From positions 2,580,025 to 2,644,024 of the forward strand of contig CM030869.1 in assembly GCA_018105865.1 (NCBI GenBank): a DNA stretch of 64,000 nt, written 5' to 3'. The notes under the pieces are model-generated. The model was not told the DNA's origin. It worked only from the letters and a program-made list of their open reading frames with translations, and did no database searches. This document shows, one piece after another, positions 12,347-20,264 of this stretch (position 1 is its first letter; the number at the start of each line of letters is the position of its first letter). A program made the translations under genes and the position numbers. The stretch is from Metaphire vulgaris. Lineage: Eukaryota; Annelida; Clitellata; Crassiclitellata; Megascolecidae.

Positions 12347-15170
12347 TTAGCATAATTTGTGCATTGGTTGGAGTCTTACTTCTAAATCAGACGACATCTT
12401 CTCAAAAGCCTGTTTCATTGTTAGAACCTCTTCGTTCAACATCATCTTGCAGTGCTCGGCCGCGCCCAGTTTGTCTTCAGCATTGCGGATCCTCTCGCAG
12501 AGAAACTCGATCGTCTCCTAGATCGAAAAGATCATCCAAGAACCGGTTCAAAACAACAAAAGAATTCGATCAAGTTCACAAATGAAAACCTAATGTAACG
12601 TAGCATTTGTATATTGCCTCTTATATTTTCAACTCAACCTCAATGATAGACCACACCTCAACCGTTAAGTGACACCCCTCTGCACCCTGCAACTATCGAT
12701 AGAATCATTGGCACCCCTAATAATATAAGCAAATATATAATTAGATAATATATGCAAATGAACTCAATTAACTTATTTCTGACCTTCACTTCTAAGCGTT
12801 TGAGAATAAGCAGCTACTGCGATACTACTTACAAAAGTGCAATATTAATTCACAAAATTTTTTTACTTACTTACTCTTCCTCTTTGAGCTTAGACTGAAA
12901 GTCAGTAGTGTACTAGGCCCATATTTTCTTTATATATGAGCTATTTTTCTTTTACATATAAGTTATTCTGAATAGTACTAGACTACAGCATATTAAGATA
13001 GCTAAGAAATACAAAAAATTATGTAAAATGTCACAGATAAGATAGAATATCTATTCTTTAGTTGCATCAAATACTAATTTATGAAAGACGGCAGAAATAA
13101 AATGAGCACATAACTTCATGAAATATTCGATACAATTTTTCCAATTTATCGCATTGTAGTTAATATAATATCACAACTGCCCATGTTGTTTAGTCGCAAA
13201 ATCTATGGCGGCAGCACAAGATCCACAAGGGACATCCAATGATTTTCAAATTCCTTAAATTAATAAACTTAACCCTTAAACCGCCAGATACCTTGTTACT
13301 AAATGCAATGTAACCAAGTATACTTGGTTCCAGAGGTTAAAGGGTTAAGCACAATGACTGAATCTGCCCACCTTATCCGCTGAGGAGACCTGGAGTTGCT
13401 TTTCCAGCCGGACCTGCTGCTCTTGGATTCCTTCTTCCATCCTTTCCACCTCCTTTTTCATCCTTGCACCACAGATCTCCTCTTCCATCAGACGTGTTTT
13501 CAAACGGTCGTTCTCGGATACGAATCCCTTTTTTAAAAACAAAAACGACGTAAAATTTACAATTTATTAATACACTTGACAAGAATTTTTTTAAAACTGA
13601 GTTTCAATTCAAAAACTCGAATTGAAAACTGGAAAGTTTTTTCTTACTGTTTAATTTTCTGCATAAAAACAAATAATAAAATTTTGCTCTAAGCAAAAAA
13701 CCTTAAAATAAATTTACTTCATTACCACTATGGACCAACTAACTGCCCAAAGGCAAAAAATTTCCTTAAAATAAATTTAATTTTATTACTATTTTAGTAA
13801 CTAGTCATAATAGTTTGCTAATGAAATGTATCAAAACTAGACCACAGCTTAACAATCAATCAAATTGACCAGCAGGAGCACAGCAACTGTGACCAATGGA
13901 CCCTAGGCCCAAAAATTCCAGGACCCCTGGGCTGACGATTCCCAGAGTAAATAAACTCACTGCTCATGAACCAGCAACTTTGAAAACATTCGCACCTTAA
14001 TATACCGTAATCTTCAACATTTCATTCATATAATCAAACAGACACTCTGAGAGCCGAAGAAAACTAGCTAAAACTAAAAAGCTGGCCGTAAAAATGTTTC
14101 GCAGTCGCTACCCGCAGCTGTTCTCCCTCGTCCTCGAGGGCCCTGATACGTCCGGTCAGAGCATCTTTCTCGTTCACCAAACTCTTGATCTTCTCCTGGA
14201 GGCTGACAATGTACGCGTCGTTCTCGTCGAGCCTCTTCTCCATCGTAGCCTTCTCCTGCAATGGGTTAATTAAACGCAACTGCCTCGTTGAAACAAGACT
14301 AAAATCTAGAATAGTCAAATCAAATTACTGCCCTATTCCAGAAACATTGACATTTATAAATCACTTTAGTATCTAGAATAACACAATCATGCTAACCTCA
14401 ATGTTATTATATTGGAAGGCAGATTTGGTACAGAGGATAATTCACTTCCTCTGCCTCTCCATTTAGTATCTCTCTGTCTGACTGTCTGTCTGCCTGTCTA
14501 TCTCTCTGTCTGTCTGCCTGACTCTGCTAATATTGAATTCCAGCTGCATACTCAGTGACTAATGGTTCTGTTATTATAGTACAAATAGTACAACCTTTCA
14601 CTATTCTTTGATTCATGACTTGCAGTTCTAATGGATCTAATAACAGTTCACTAATTTTGCATGTAAATTATATTGAATATAAGAAAAAATGCTGTGATTA
14701 TAAGCAAGTGGAAGGCATTTAGAACGACTTAAACAATTTATCTGCAGATAATAATACTTCACCTGATTTAGAACTTCAGTTTTGTCCTGAAACGAATTTA
14801 TGCAGACCTGAAGATGCTCCAACTGAAGTCTCTGCTCGTTCATCGTCTCACCTGACTCCTGATAAAAAATTTTTACGCAAACTGATCAAATCTAATCTAA
14901 TCTTAAACTTCCCTAGCGCCACCTCATAATACACAGCCGATGGTACACCAATCACAGACACACACGATCCGGGTCAGATCCAAATCCAGGCCATCCGGCC
15001 GGACAATCAGATAAGTCTATGGTGGATAAGCCCGGTCAAAAAGATAGGTTTTTAATCTTGTTTTAAAGTTTGGGAGTGAATTTGCACTGCACTAATAAAC
15101 TGACATCAATCAATCAATCAATCAGTCAGCCAGCCAGCAAGTCAACCAATCAACCAGCCAATCAACCAAC

Positions 15171-15218
<48 letters not shown>

Positions 15219-18200
15219 GAGGTAATGAGCTCCAGAATTGTGGGCGGTCACTGAGAAAGCATGAGAACCAAGGACTGTCTGAGTAGGAGACATTGAAAGA
15301 ACTAATGCTGATGAATATCTAGTCAAGTATTTTTGTTTGTACAGAGGGTTTTGAAAGGAGTACCTAGCTAGGTTCCATGCAATAAAAGGTTTTGTATACC
15401 AGAAGGCAGATTTTAAAGTGTATCCTCTCTTTAAGTGGAAGCCGGTGGAGACTCACTGGGACCATGAACAAATGTAAGCTATAACGATCGATAAATGTTC
15501 TTAAACAGATGACTAACCCACTGCATATGCATGTTAATCATCCAACTAAAAGCAATATAAAGAAAACCTTACATGCCCGAGTGAATAATCATACAAAAAA
15601 ATTAAAAGCAGCACTACAAATACAGCAATAAAACATTCAAGTGACTGCAAAACTACTCTATTTTTAAATGAATACATACATAATACTGCACAAAACACAC
15701 ACACACACACAAACACACAAACATGTGCAACAAAAACAAACTCTTTGCTTCTGTCTTACTTGATCATCGTTGAAGAGGTGTCAATAAGTTTTAGAATAGT
15801 CGTAATTATGAGTTCAAACTCAATATTAAAAAGATCCTGCAAGTGAAACGTGATTTCTGGACGTGTTCTCCTACCTCGAGCTTCTCTCTTAACGAGTCTT
15901 CGTCCTCTTTCTGCTGCTGCAGCTTTCGTTGCATCTGTCGCTCGGTCGCCATCAGAAGGTTCCGCTCGTTTTCCAGCGCCTGAATTTGCTGAAATCCGCA
16001 CCGCATTCAAAACCAATCAGCCACGTAATGTAATGTAATAGAATGTAACATGTAATGTACATAATAGAATATTTTATAGTGCCTTTTCTGAAGAATCACT
16101 CAGAAGCACACCCACTGTGACTACTGCTTATTGAGTATACTGCCTGTATACACTGTGTATGTGTGTGTGTGTGTGTGCATGCGTGCTTGTGGGCAAAAAT
16201 ATACCTTTAATAACATACAGCAGTGTTCATGATGTTAAGTCATAAAGTCAATGTAAGAACTAAACTAAACATCTTTGTCAGGACAGACTACAACATAGGG
16301 CCGGGCCTAACCTGTGCTTCTCCTCCCCCTGCAGATTAAATACACGACCCTTCAAGGACAGATGATGTGGGGGTCCGTAGCTGCAAATACAAAAAAATTC
16401 TTTGGATAGCCGCCCCTGTGACCGCCAGGGCACCCACATTTACGGACTCTGTGGGTGCCCGGCACTAACCCTACCACGCAGATGTCTACCTGTTTCATGG
16501 TCGCTCTCAGTTCAGTCGCCCTCTTCAGCTTTTCTTGAGCAGCGCGGTCTTCGTCTTTATGACGAGCAGCTCCCCGTTCTCGTCCTCGATCTCTATAAGT
16601 TCGTCCATCGACGTCTGTCTGAACTGGAACGGGGTGCTCGCGCCTCGAACCTGTCCGGCCGAGTTCATGTAGCAGAACTGGTAGAACTCCCCGTCATCCT
16701 TTGGCATCTTGTGAGCTGCGTGTTTGAAAGACATAAAACGTTGGTACATAAATGTAAGGTAAGTAAGTTAAGTCCTTCCCGAGCTCTCTTGGGGCTAACC
16801 TCAAGGCTCGTAAGGCGGCACTGATCTCCATTTCAATGCCCTCAGACAGGCAACTGGTGCAAATCACATGATATGGGGCCAGCCAGTGTTCTCATGCAAT
16901 GCACCTGCTTACTCTGCATTTTAAGCTGCTACTCAGGTGCAATCGCCATCTGGCGTAAAAAGGTCAAGTCGACCCGGCAAAGTGGACCCTTTTAGTCCAG
17001 TACATTTCCTGGTGTTATCCATTTAGGGCTCCTGTGGGTCTTGAACCCGCGACCTTCTGTTCCATCGTCCAACTATGTTGCCACTCTGCTAACTTTCCAT
17101 GCATTTGTACATCGAATGATGCCCTGGGCATTCCAAAGGTGGTGCCATAGAAGTTTATTGATTGATTGATAAATACAATTTCAATAAATACTAATTAATA
17201 TTACTTACATCTGCACCCATATTGGCATACAGAATTTTATAAAAGGAAGTTATGTAAATTGTATATTATGTCTCATAGCACTGTAAAGAAATTCTAAAAG
17301 TTTCCAGCTGATTCATTGTTTGAAAGAGAACTAAAAACCACTATAAGATTGAGCATATATCTATAGAACCATCTTGTATTGAAGGACATTAAATTGAAAA
17401 TATCTATTTTCACAGTTAAACAATATATTGCAATAACCAGTAACAAAGTGCTTTATACAGAGACTTCTCTGAAGCGTCAACAATTCATAAGTAAGCAAGC
17501 AAGTAAGTAAGTAAGTCAACCAACAGAGGTTGGTCATATTGCTAGTCATAAGCAGACTATAGTCATAAGTATTAAAACTAGTGCTGTGCGTTAATTGCAA
17601 TTAACATGCAATTAACACATGATTAATGCATTAAACTGTTAATTAGAATTTTAAAAATTAATTGCGATTAAAAAATTAATCGAATATTCTCTAAAAGAAT
17701 ATGAGCTCAAAAGTTATGACATCACGACCTTTGGTACTAAATAATGGCTGTTATGCATAGTCACATGACTGTGGTGTAGTCATGTGTCTTCCATTTTATA
17801 GTTTGAAATTTTGTTCTAAATCACTGGTGGATAAATAGTAGAGAATAAGGCTGAGAAAATCAAAGAGTGAAGTATAACAGAAGACATCTAAGTCTAAAAA
17901 CTGGTAGTTTAAAAAAATGCTGGCACAGTGGTTTGTATACATTGTAAGTATGGTACTTATTATTGCAAATGATATTGTTCAAAGAATATGCTATTAATCA
18001 CAATCAGGGCGTGATTTGTAGGGGAGAGGGAGGAATCTACCCCCCACTGCCCAACTGCATCCCCCCTACTGCTACATCCCCCACCACTACATCCCCCCAC
18101 TGCTACATTTCCCAACAACTACATTTCCCCAAGCTCGACATATCCCCCCCACTGCTCCAGGTCACAAATCGCACCCTGATCACAATTAATTATTTTAATC

Positions 18201-18587
18201 ACACAATTAATCATGATTTTAAAAAATTAATCATTGAACAGCTCTAATTAGAACACATCGTACTGAGAAACTTATTAATTTTTACCGGGAAAAACAATCT
18301 TTCCTTCGAAATCCTTTCCTTTGGTGTAATCCGATGGCAACGGGGCCCAGTCGTAGTAATAGTAGTCCGACTGGGAGCGCCATCCAACCTTGTACAGACC
18401 CACCCAGTCACGGGAGCTGGCCTCCAGGGACCCGCTGACAGTGTACACGCAGTGAATGTCGACCCCCACCGGGTACGTCTCCTCGACGCTTCGAAAAATC
18501 ACCTGAACCTGGCTGGTCTTGCAGAATCTCAGCGGAGTCTCGGTCGCAGACATCCCGGTGCTCGGTGTCCTATCCATCGTACGATAT
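4561..18587 (-). CDS. TAX1BP1: TAX1BP1/CALCOCO-family selective autophagy receptor (whole gene)
   Basis: Sixteen coding exons run from the ATG at 18577 down to the stop at 4561-4563, about 838 codons. Human TAX1BP1 is a little under 800 residues. The order is diagnostic: a SKICH domain in exons 1-2, a long coiled coil in exons 2-12, an acidic and proline-rich linker in exons 13-15, and two zinc fingers in exon 16. Known family members bind ubiquitinated cargo through the fingers and ATG8 proteins through a short motif after SKICH, feeding cargo to autophagosomes and damping NF-kB signalling. I infer the same role here. The product resembles TAX1BP1 more than CALCOCO2 because of the length of the coil and the paired fingers. 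Exon 2 has an apparent one-base frameshift, and junctions 9/10 and 12/13 do not agree in phase. Small exons may therefore be missing from my model, or the assembly has indels. Confidence 0.93.
4940..5110. mobile_element. hAT-like MITE, family C (CAGGGTTTAATCTAG)
   Basis: Termini are CAGGGTTTAATCTAGG and TCTAGATTAAACACTG. The flanks are a perfect 8-bp duplication, TCTCAGAC. It is inserted in the last intron of the TAX1BP1-like gene. The interior is rich in C-runs and non-coding. Other copies occur at 22,975, 30,124, 30,679, 35,309 and 61,130. Confidence 0.92.
5122..5236 (+). repeat. SINE-like repeat ending in (TTGA)n, intron 15
   Basis: The sequence runs through GGCTTGACCTGGCTTTAATTC, GATGCCCTAGGCATTATGAT and GGCTCCATAGAAG, and ends in TTGATTGATTGATTGA. 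The same modules recur at about 17,105-17,172 and 57,225-57,300 on the + strand. On the minus strand they recur at about 12,105, 31,085, 34,985, 40,400, 50,905 and 63,975. The constant core followed by a simple tetranucleotide tail is typical of a SINE 3' end. No pol III boxes were found in this copy. Confidence 0.7.
5348..5462 (-). CDS. TAX1BP1: TAX1BP1-like exon 15 (linker)
   Basis: The acceptor is ATGCTTCTAAAG and the donor is AG|GTTAGC. The exon is 115 nt. It enters in phase 1 and leaves in phase 2, matching exons 14 and 16. It encodes a small-residue linker (SNLAVDGAATEAKDAI) just before the zinc fingers, with no obvious domain. Confidence 0.85.
5566..5858. mobile_element. hAT-like MITE, family A1 (CAGTGGCGGTTCCA), degraded
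   Basis: The left end is CAGTGGCAGTTCCACGA and the right end is CATGGAATCGCCACTG. The subterminal TTTCTTGGTGGTGGGATGAA and CCCACTCAT words match the other A1 copies at 25,012, 26,552 and 61,732. No target duplication remains. It is intronic in the TAX1BP1-like gene. Confidence 0.8.
5859..6130. repeat. (AAT)n tract and dispersed repeat remnant
   Basis: An (AAT)n tract lies at about 5911-5950. It is followed by CATGGGCTCATTGCCCATTG and diverged sequence, reminiscent of the dispersed repeat with a trinucleotide tail at 25.2 kb. Non-coding, intronic. Confidence 0.45.
6131..6270. mobile_element. MITE with TCATCCATATAGTACG inverted termini
   Basis: Left end GGCTCATCCATATAGTACGT and right end ACTATATGGATGGACCCT are inverted repeats around a C-rich middle. 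Further copies lie at 7,986-8,121 and 45,719-45,905. No clear target duplication, so the superfamily is undetermined. Confidence 0.75.
6347..6527 (-). CDS. TAX1BP1: TAX1BP1-like exon 14 (proline-rich linker)
   Basis: The acceptor is TTTTAATTTTCAG and the donor is CATG|GTATGT. The exon is 181 nt, entering in phase 0 and leaving in phase 1. The product contains FDVVDGCGSDGMMPVPLRPL, an acidic then proline-rich stretch before the zinc fingers. Short acidic-aromatic words such as FDVV could serve as a LIR or adaptor motif, but that is only inference. Confidence 0.87.
6620..6855. repeat. (AAT)n, (AAC)n, (ATG)n and (AAT)n microsatellites in intron 13
   Basis: Arrays lie at about 6,628-6,680 (AAT/AAC), 6,691-6,726 (ATG) and 6,808-6,853 (AAT). 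The open frames over them are simple-repeat artefacts. Confidence 0.95.
7191..7259 (-). CDS. TAX1BP1: TAX1BP1-like exon 13 (linker)
   Basis: The acceptor is TTTGCCTTTAG and the donor is CAA|GTAAGT. The 69 nt encode 23 residues, including MPCTSELPKVCDIPLPLDFQ. The exon is in phase 0 at both ends and joins exon 14 cleanly. Its phase does not match the end of exon 12 (phase 2), so a small exon may be missing between 7,260 and 8,275. Confidence 0.72.
7367..7395. repeat. (CA)n microsatellite
   Basis: A pure CA dinucleotide run in intron 12. A looser TGTG/GCATG tract follows at about 7,496-7,525. Confidence 0.95.
7572..7651. mobile_element. 80-bp TTAA-flanked palindromic MITE (piggyBac-like), copy 1
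   Basis: TTAA + CCCCTTAACTGGG at the left and an imperfect inverted CACGGTTAAGGGG + TTAA at the right enclose GATCCCGGATATATCCGTCC. The total is 80 bp including both TTAAs. TTAA duplication and CCC-starting termini are piggyBac hallmarks. Copies of about the same size lie at 13,269, 40,760 and 59,254. Confidence 0.8.
7986..8121. mobile_element. MITE with TCATCCATATAGTACG inverted termini, copy 2
   Basis: GGGTTCATCCATATAGTACG at the left and TACTATATGGATGGACCCT at the right are inverted termini. Between them are GCACATAGCGTACATAGG and C-runs shared with the copies at 6,131 and 45,719. Non-coding, in intron 12. Confidence 0.8.
8276..8513 (-). CDS. TAX1BP1: TAX1BP1-like exon 12 (coiled coil)
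   Basis: The acceptor is GTGTTTGCTGTAG and the donor is CGCAG|GTAGTG. The exon is 238 nt. It enters in phase 1, matching exon 11, and leaves in phase 2. It is strongly coiled-coil: TSERTQQDLQYFKIALQRSR, KYKKLYVDQKRANEEL and so on. It ends in KEDGIKVDSSIISLSKQFC, which lacks heptads. The exit phase disagrees with exon 13. Confidence 0.88.
8603..8782. mobile_element. Tigger/pogo-like MITE remnant (GTTATAACG repeats)
   Basis: Several GGTTATAACGTA words and a right end AAGTTCTACTGTA match the element at 55,507-55,847, which ends CAGTAGAACTTCG / AAGTTCTACTG. Termini of this kind and TA-rich flanks suggest the Tc1/mariner-pogo group. The left end here is not sharply defined. Confidence 0.6.
8901..8966 (-). 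CDS. TAX1BP1: TAX1BP1-like exon 11 (linker)
   Basis: The acceptor is TTGTTTGTTATTAG and the donor is TCTG|GTAAGA. The 66 nt enter in phase 1 and leave in phase 1, matching exons 10 and 12. The product (AANLDNKESSEKGTVLVPSR) is a short, low-complexity break in the coiled coil. Confidence 0.86.
9181..9455 (-). mobile_element. tRNA-headed SINE with the shared body
   Basis: On the minus strand the head reads GATGGCGGATGGATAACACG, then TAGAGTGG, then GGGTTCGATTCCCGC, which resemble pol III boxes A and B. The body that follows contains AAAGGTAAAACGCGGGTCTG, AACAATGGCAAAC and GGAGATCAGTGCCGG. The same body follows a 5S-like head at 59,430-59,705 and at 40,500. Confidence 0.8.
9600..9875. repeat. 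(CTGT)n / (CTAT)n tetranucleotide tracts and a diverged repeat
   Basis: CTGT and AGCCTGTCTGT tracts lie at about 9,627-9,675, and a CTAT tract at about 9,850-9,870. No exon found. Confidence 0.7.
10144..10294 (-). CDS. TAX1BP1: TAX1BP1-like exon 10 (coiled coil)
   Basis: The acceptor is GATGTATTCCAG and the donor is TTCAT|GTGAGT. The 151 nt enter in phase 0 and leave in phase 1. The segment ERLQMAEEAYKEKYVECEML lines up with the conserved end of the TAX1BP1 coiled coil, so this is one of the best family matches outside SKICH and the fingers. The entry phase does not match exon 9. Confidence 0.9.
10770..10875 (+). repeat. SINE 3' tail running into (ATT)n
   Basis: AGGAGAAATCCTACTAAACC and ACTTAAAACCCAGTTATTATT lead straight into an (ATT)n array that ends about 20 nt from the exon 9 donor. 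It is a diverged copy of the CTACTGAACCACTTTAAACC tail seen at 21.55, 35.34 and 37.27 kb. Confidence 0.75.
10897..11093 (-). CDS. TAX1BP1: TAX1BP1-like exon 9 (coiled coil)
   Basis: The acceptor is AGTCTTTTTTCAG and the donor is AGATG|GTAAGG. The 197 nt enter in phase 0, matching exon 8, and leave in phase 2. The product is heptad-rich (KEVMKLQELLDEKVNRQ, HVTLKERYLKMTKKFE). The exit phase disagrees with exon 10, so the exact 3' boundary is uncertain. Confidence 0.87.
11143..11290. repeat. (AAT)n (ATG)n compound microsatellite in intron 8
   Basis: About 45 bp of AAT units followed by about 85 bp of ATG units, only 50 nt upstream of the exon 9 acceptor in gene orientation. A shorter (AAT)n lies at about 11,405-11,433. 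Confidence 0.97.
11711..11839 (-). CDS. TAX1BP1: TAX1BP1-like exon 8 (coiled coil)
   Basis: The acceptor is GTTTGCTTTTACAG and the donor is AAG|GTAACT. The 129 nt encode 43 residues in phase 0/0. The product (QQSLSAEISHLNKERNAVQE) is coiled coil. Confidence 0.9.
11880..12112. repeat. (AATG)n / (AATC)n tetranucleotide array
   Basis: About 230 bp of AATG and AATC units in irregular alternation. It ends at CATTAAGCTTCTATGGCGCC, the SINE core that carries (TTGA)n tails elsewhere. The array therefore looks like an expanded SINE tail in minus orientation. Confidence 0.93.
12380..12517 (-). CDS. TAX1BP1: TAX1BP1-like exon 7 (coiled coil)
   Basis: The acceptor is TTTTCGATCTAG and the donor is GAA|GTAAGA. 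The 138 nt are in phase 0/0. The product contains ETIEFLCERIRNAEDKL and LTMKQAFEKMSSDLE, again coiled coil. An (AAT)n tract at 12,299-12,347 lies just inside the following intron. Confidence 0.9.
12600..13268. other. Intron 6, no recognisable feature
   Basis: AT-rich sequence. I see no exon, inverted repeat or simple-repeat array longer than about 20 bp. Confidence 0.5.
13269..13348. mobile_element. 80-bp TTAA-flanked palindromic MITE, diverged copy
   Basis: TTAACCCTTAAACCG at the left and GGTTAAAGGGTTAA at the right span 80 bp including both TTAAs. This is the same length as the copies at 7,572 and 59,254. The middle differs (AACCAAGTATACTTGGTT, itself palindromic). Confidence 0.7.
13372..13527 (-). 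CDS. TAX1BP1: TAX1BP1-like exon 6 (coiled coil)
   Basis: The acceptor is TTTTTAAAAAAG and the donor is AAG|GTGGGC. The 156 nt encode 52 residues in phase 0/0. The product has ENDRLKTRLMEEEI and KKEVERMEEGIQEQQVRLEK, a strong coiled coil. Confidence 0.9.
14112..14255 (-). CDS. TAX1BP1: TAX1BP1-like exon 5 (coiled coil)
   Basis: The acceptor is AACCCATTGCAG and the donor is CGG|GTAGCG. The 144 nt encode 48 residues in phase 0/0: EKRLDENDAYIVSLQEKIKS and TGRIRALEDEGEQLR. This is textbook heptad sequence. Confidence 0.92.
14763..14858 (-). CDS. TAX1BP1: TAX1BP1-like exon 4 (coiled coil)
   Basis: The acceptor is ATTTTTTATCAG and the donor is CAG|GTGAAG. The 96 nt are in phase 0/0. The product contains MNEQRLQLEHLQVCINSFQD. 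A CTGT/CTGCCTGT tract lies in the next intron at about 14,475-14,520. Confidence 0.88.
15105..15220. repeat. (AATC)n array
   Basis: AATC units interspersed with AGTCAGCCAGCC variants in intron 3 of the TAX1BP1-like gene. Probably another expanded SINE tail, although no SINE core was recognised next to it. Confidence 0.85.
15875..15988 (-). CDS. TAX1BP1: TAX1BP1-like exon 3 (coiled coil)
   Basis: The acceptor is GCGGATTTCAG and the donor is GAG|GTAGGA. The 114 nt encode 38 residues in phase 0/0: QIQALENERNLLMATERQMQ and so on. It joins exon 2 in phase only if exon 2 is read in its downstream frame. Confidence 0.9.
16490..16715 (-). CDS. TAX1BP1: TAX1BP1-like exon 2: SKICH second half, with apparent frameshift
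   Basis: The acceptor is TTTCAAACACGCAG and the donor is AAACAG|GTAGAC. The first part, in phase with exon 1, reads KDDGEFYQFCY and GQVRGASTPFQF, the conserved C-terminal strand pair of the SKICH domain. ELLVI follows, where vertebrate homologues carry an LVV-type ATG8-binding motif. The last part (AAQEKLKRATELRATMKQ) is clear coiled coil but in another frame. At 226 nt the exon is one base short of what both neighbours require, so a one-base loss near 16,541-16,560 is implied. An assembly error, a polymorphism or a real mutation could each explain it. Confidence 0.92.
16805..17172 (-). mobile_element. tRNA-headed SINE (minus) beside a (TTGA)n SINE tail
   Basis: On the minus strand CGCGGGTTCAAGACCCACAG resembles box B. 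Downstream is TGGACTAAAAGGGTCCACTT, a module that also occurs at about 19,078, 19,495 and 19,775. The body has GGAGATCAGTGCCGCC at its end. At 17,105-17,172 a separate + strand fragment, GCCCTGGGCATTCC to CATAGAAG, ends in TTGATTGATTGAT. Confidence 0.72.
17580..18247. mobile_element. hAT-like repeat rich in TTAATTGC/TTAATC, containing a nested MITE
   Basis: The left end is CTAGTGCTGTGCGTTAATTG and the right end is CATTGAACAGCTCTAATTAG, with many ATTAAT words inside. Such ends are typical of old hAT repeats. The MITE at 18,005-18,178 interrupts it, so this element is the older insertion. Confidence 0.65.
18005..18178. mobile_element. hAT-like MITE, family D (CAGGGCGCGATTTGTAG)
   Basis: Termini are CAGGGCGTGATTTGTAGGGG and CACAAATCGCACCCTG. 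The flanks are a perfect 8-bp duplication, ATCACAAT. The interior has ACTGCTACATCCCC words. Other copies lie at 30,821, 38,063 and 55,604. Confidence 0.93.
18286..18577 (-). CDS. TAX1BP1: TAX1BP1-like exon 1 (first coding): start codon and SKICH first half
   Basis: A TTTCCTTTAG acceptor at 18,588 precedes the exon, so at least one non-coding 5' exon must exist upstream. The ATG at 18577 is the first after the acceptor. About 20 residues precede the SKICH fold, which shows VQVIFRSVEETY, SSRDWVGLYKVGWRSQSDYY and WAPLPSDYTKG. These correspond to the conserved DWVG.(Y/F)KVGW core of TAX1BP1 and CALCOCO2. The donor is CCCG|GTAAAA in phase 1, and the joined GCT codon leads into exon 2. Confidence 0.95.
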
Positions 18588-18679
18588 CTAAAGGAAATAA
18601 TCATTAAAGCTCGTATTACTGTTTGATATTTCATCAAAGAGGCTATTGGCAAAACCGTAAGTCGTTAACCCTTTCATTC

Positions 18680-19830
18680 TGCTAAGACCGGGAGTGGCCA
18701 ACCCGTGGTCCACCAGCTACTTAATGGCAGAAGCATCTTTCTAAATAATTTTACTGGTCATATTTATGCATACAATATTGAGTCCTGAGTAAGACTTTTA
18801 GTTCCTGTGCTTAATTTAGTAAAATAGTAAATTATTTTAAACTTTAATTGTAACCATTACCAGTTACTACAGTTATGTGCCTGCAGTGACTGTCATCGCT
18901 GTTGAAAACAATTTTTAAAACAATTTTACTCAAAAATTTATAATGGCAAGCAAAACATGCACCCCTGGTTAAGACCGATATTTTGGTTTCAAAGCATATT
19001 GGCCAATTTATAATGGCTGCATTGCCGAACAATGTCCCTCCACTTTCCAGTTCCACAGTTCTGCATTTAGTTCCCAGCAAAGTGGACCCTTGTAGTCCAG
19101 TCCATTTCCTGGTGTTTTCCATCCATAGTTCCCAGCAAAGTGAACAGTGGTTCTCACACAGGGCAGTTCCTACTGAACCACTTTAAACCTTGTTATATTA
19201 TTGTAACGAAATTGTAGATATGATTATATTAGTTTATGAAAGGGTGAGTGTATGTTTAAGCACTAAAGGCGCTTATGGGGTTAAACAGGCTGAATTTAAT
19301 AAATAAGAAGATGAATGAATAAGTCAGTTAGTCAGTTATAGCTGATGGACATTTGAGGCTGTATTTAGTGTAGACATTCTTTTACAGTGAGCTGGCATTG
19401 CCAGGCCGACAATGTCCAGAGGCAGATCCAGACAGACATAGTCTGAGAGTTTAGAGGTAGGCCACAGTTCTGCATTTTCAGTTATAAGCCAGCAAAGTGG
19501 ACCCAGAGTTTAGTCCAGTCCATTTCCTTTGGGTGTTTTCCATCCATAGTTCCATGTACATGAGGTTGGCATTTGAGTATAGTTTGGAGATAAGTACATT
19601 TGGAAGAAGGAGTACAAACATGTGAACATATATGTGGTTCTCAAAGCTAAGAGACCATATACGTGCCTAGAGTTAACACCGTGTAGAGAGATTGGATTTA
19701 GGCATCCTGGGTACTAGAGTAGTTCAATCTCTACTGAACCACTTTGAAACCTTGTTATATTATATTATTATTATTTTAGTCCAGTCCATTTCCTGGTGTT
19801 ATCCATCCAGGTACTTCTTGGATGACATTA
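18680..19830. other. Upstream flank of the TAX1BP1-like gene: repeat fragments
   Basis: GGAGTGGCCAACCCGTGGTCC at about 18,690 is a hAT-like end fragment. Fragments of the tRNA-SINE (AAAGTGGACCC, TAGTCCAGTCCATTTCCTGG) recur at 19,078-19,125, 19,495-19,550 and 19,775-19,815. TACTGAACCACTTTAAACC tails end at about 19,200 and 19,765. The expected non-coding first exon could lie here or further up, but I cannot place it. Confidence 0.55.
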
Positions 19831-19831
19831 T

Positions 19832-19843
19832 TATTAATAATAA

Positions 19844-19905
<62 letters not shown>
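19832..19905. repeat. (ATT)n microsatellite
   Basis: About 70 bp of ATT units. The long isoleucine and tyrosine ORFs over it on both strands are artefacts. Confidence 0.97.
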
Positions 19906-19908
<3 letters not shown>

Positions 19909-20264
19909 TCCGACGTCAAAACAAGGGTCGTCCCCAAGGCAATTCTCGACATTTCAACACAAACAGAGCGAAATATTCGTACGCAAGTCACAATTAAGCG
20001 TTAAAATACTTCTGAAAACGTCGATCAACTGAAATTAAATAGAATAAATTGGACGGAATTCGCAGAATTTTAGCTTATTACTTTGCGAACAGGACGAAAC
20101 TACGTAACGAAAATCACTGGATATTTTTTCTAGCTCAGAAATACAGAGAGTAATTATCATAAAATTTGTCATTTCCGACTGTGGCGCCACTTCCTTGAAA
20201 GCGGACTTAAACGCAAGCAGTAAACGAACAAATGAACGGGGATTAGAGAAAGAAGGCGCTACAA

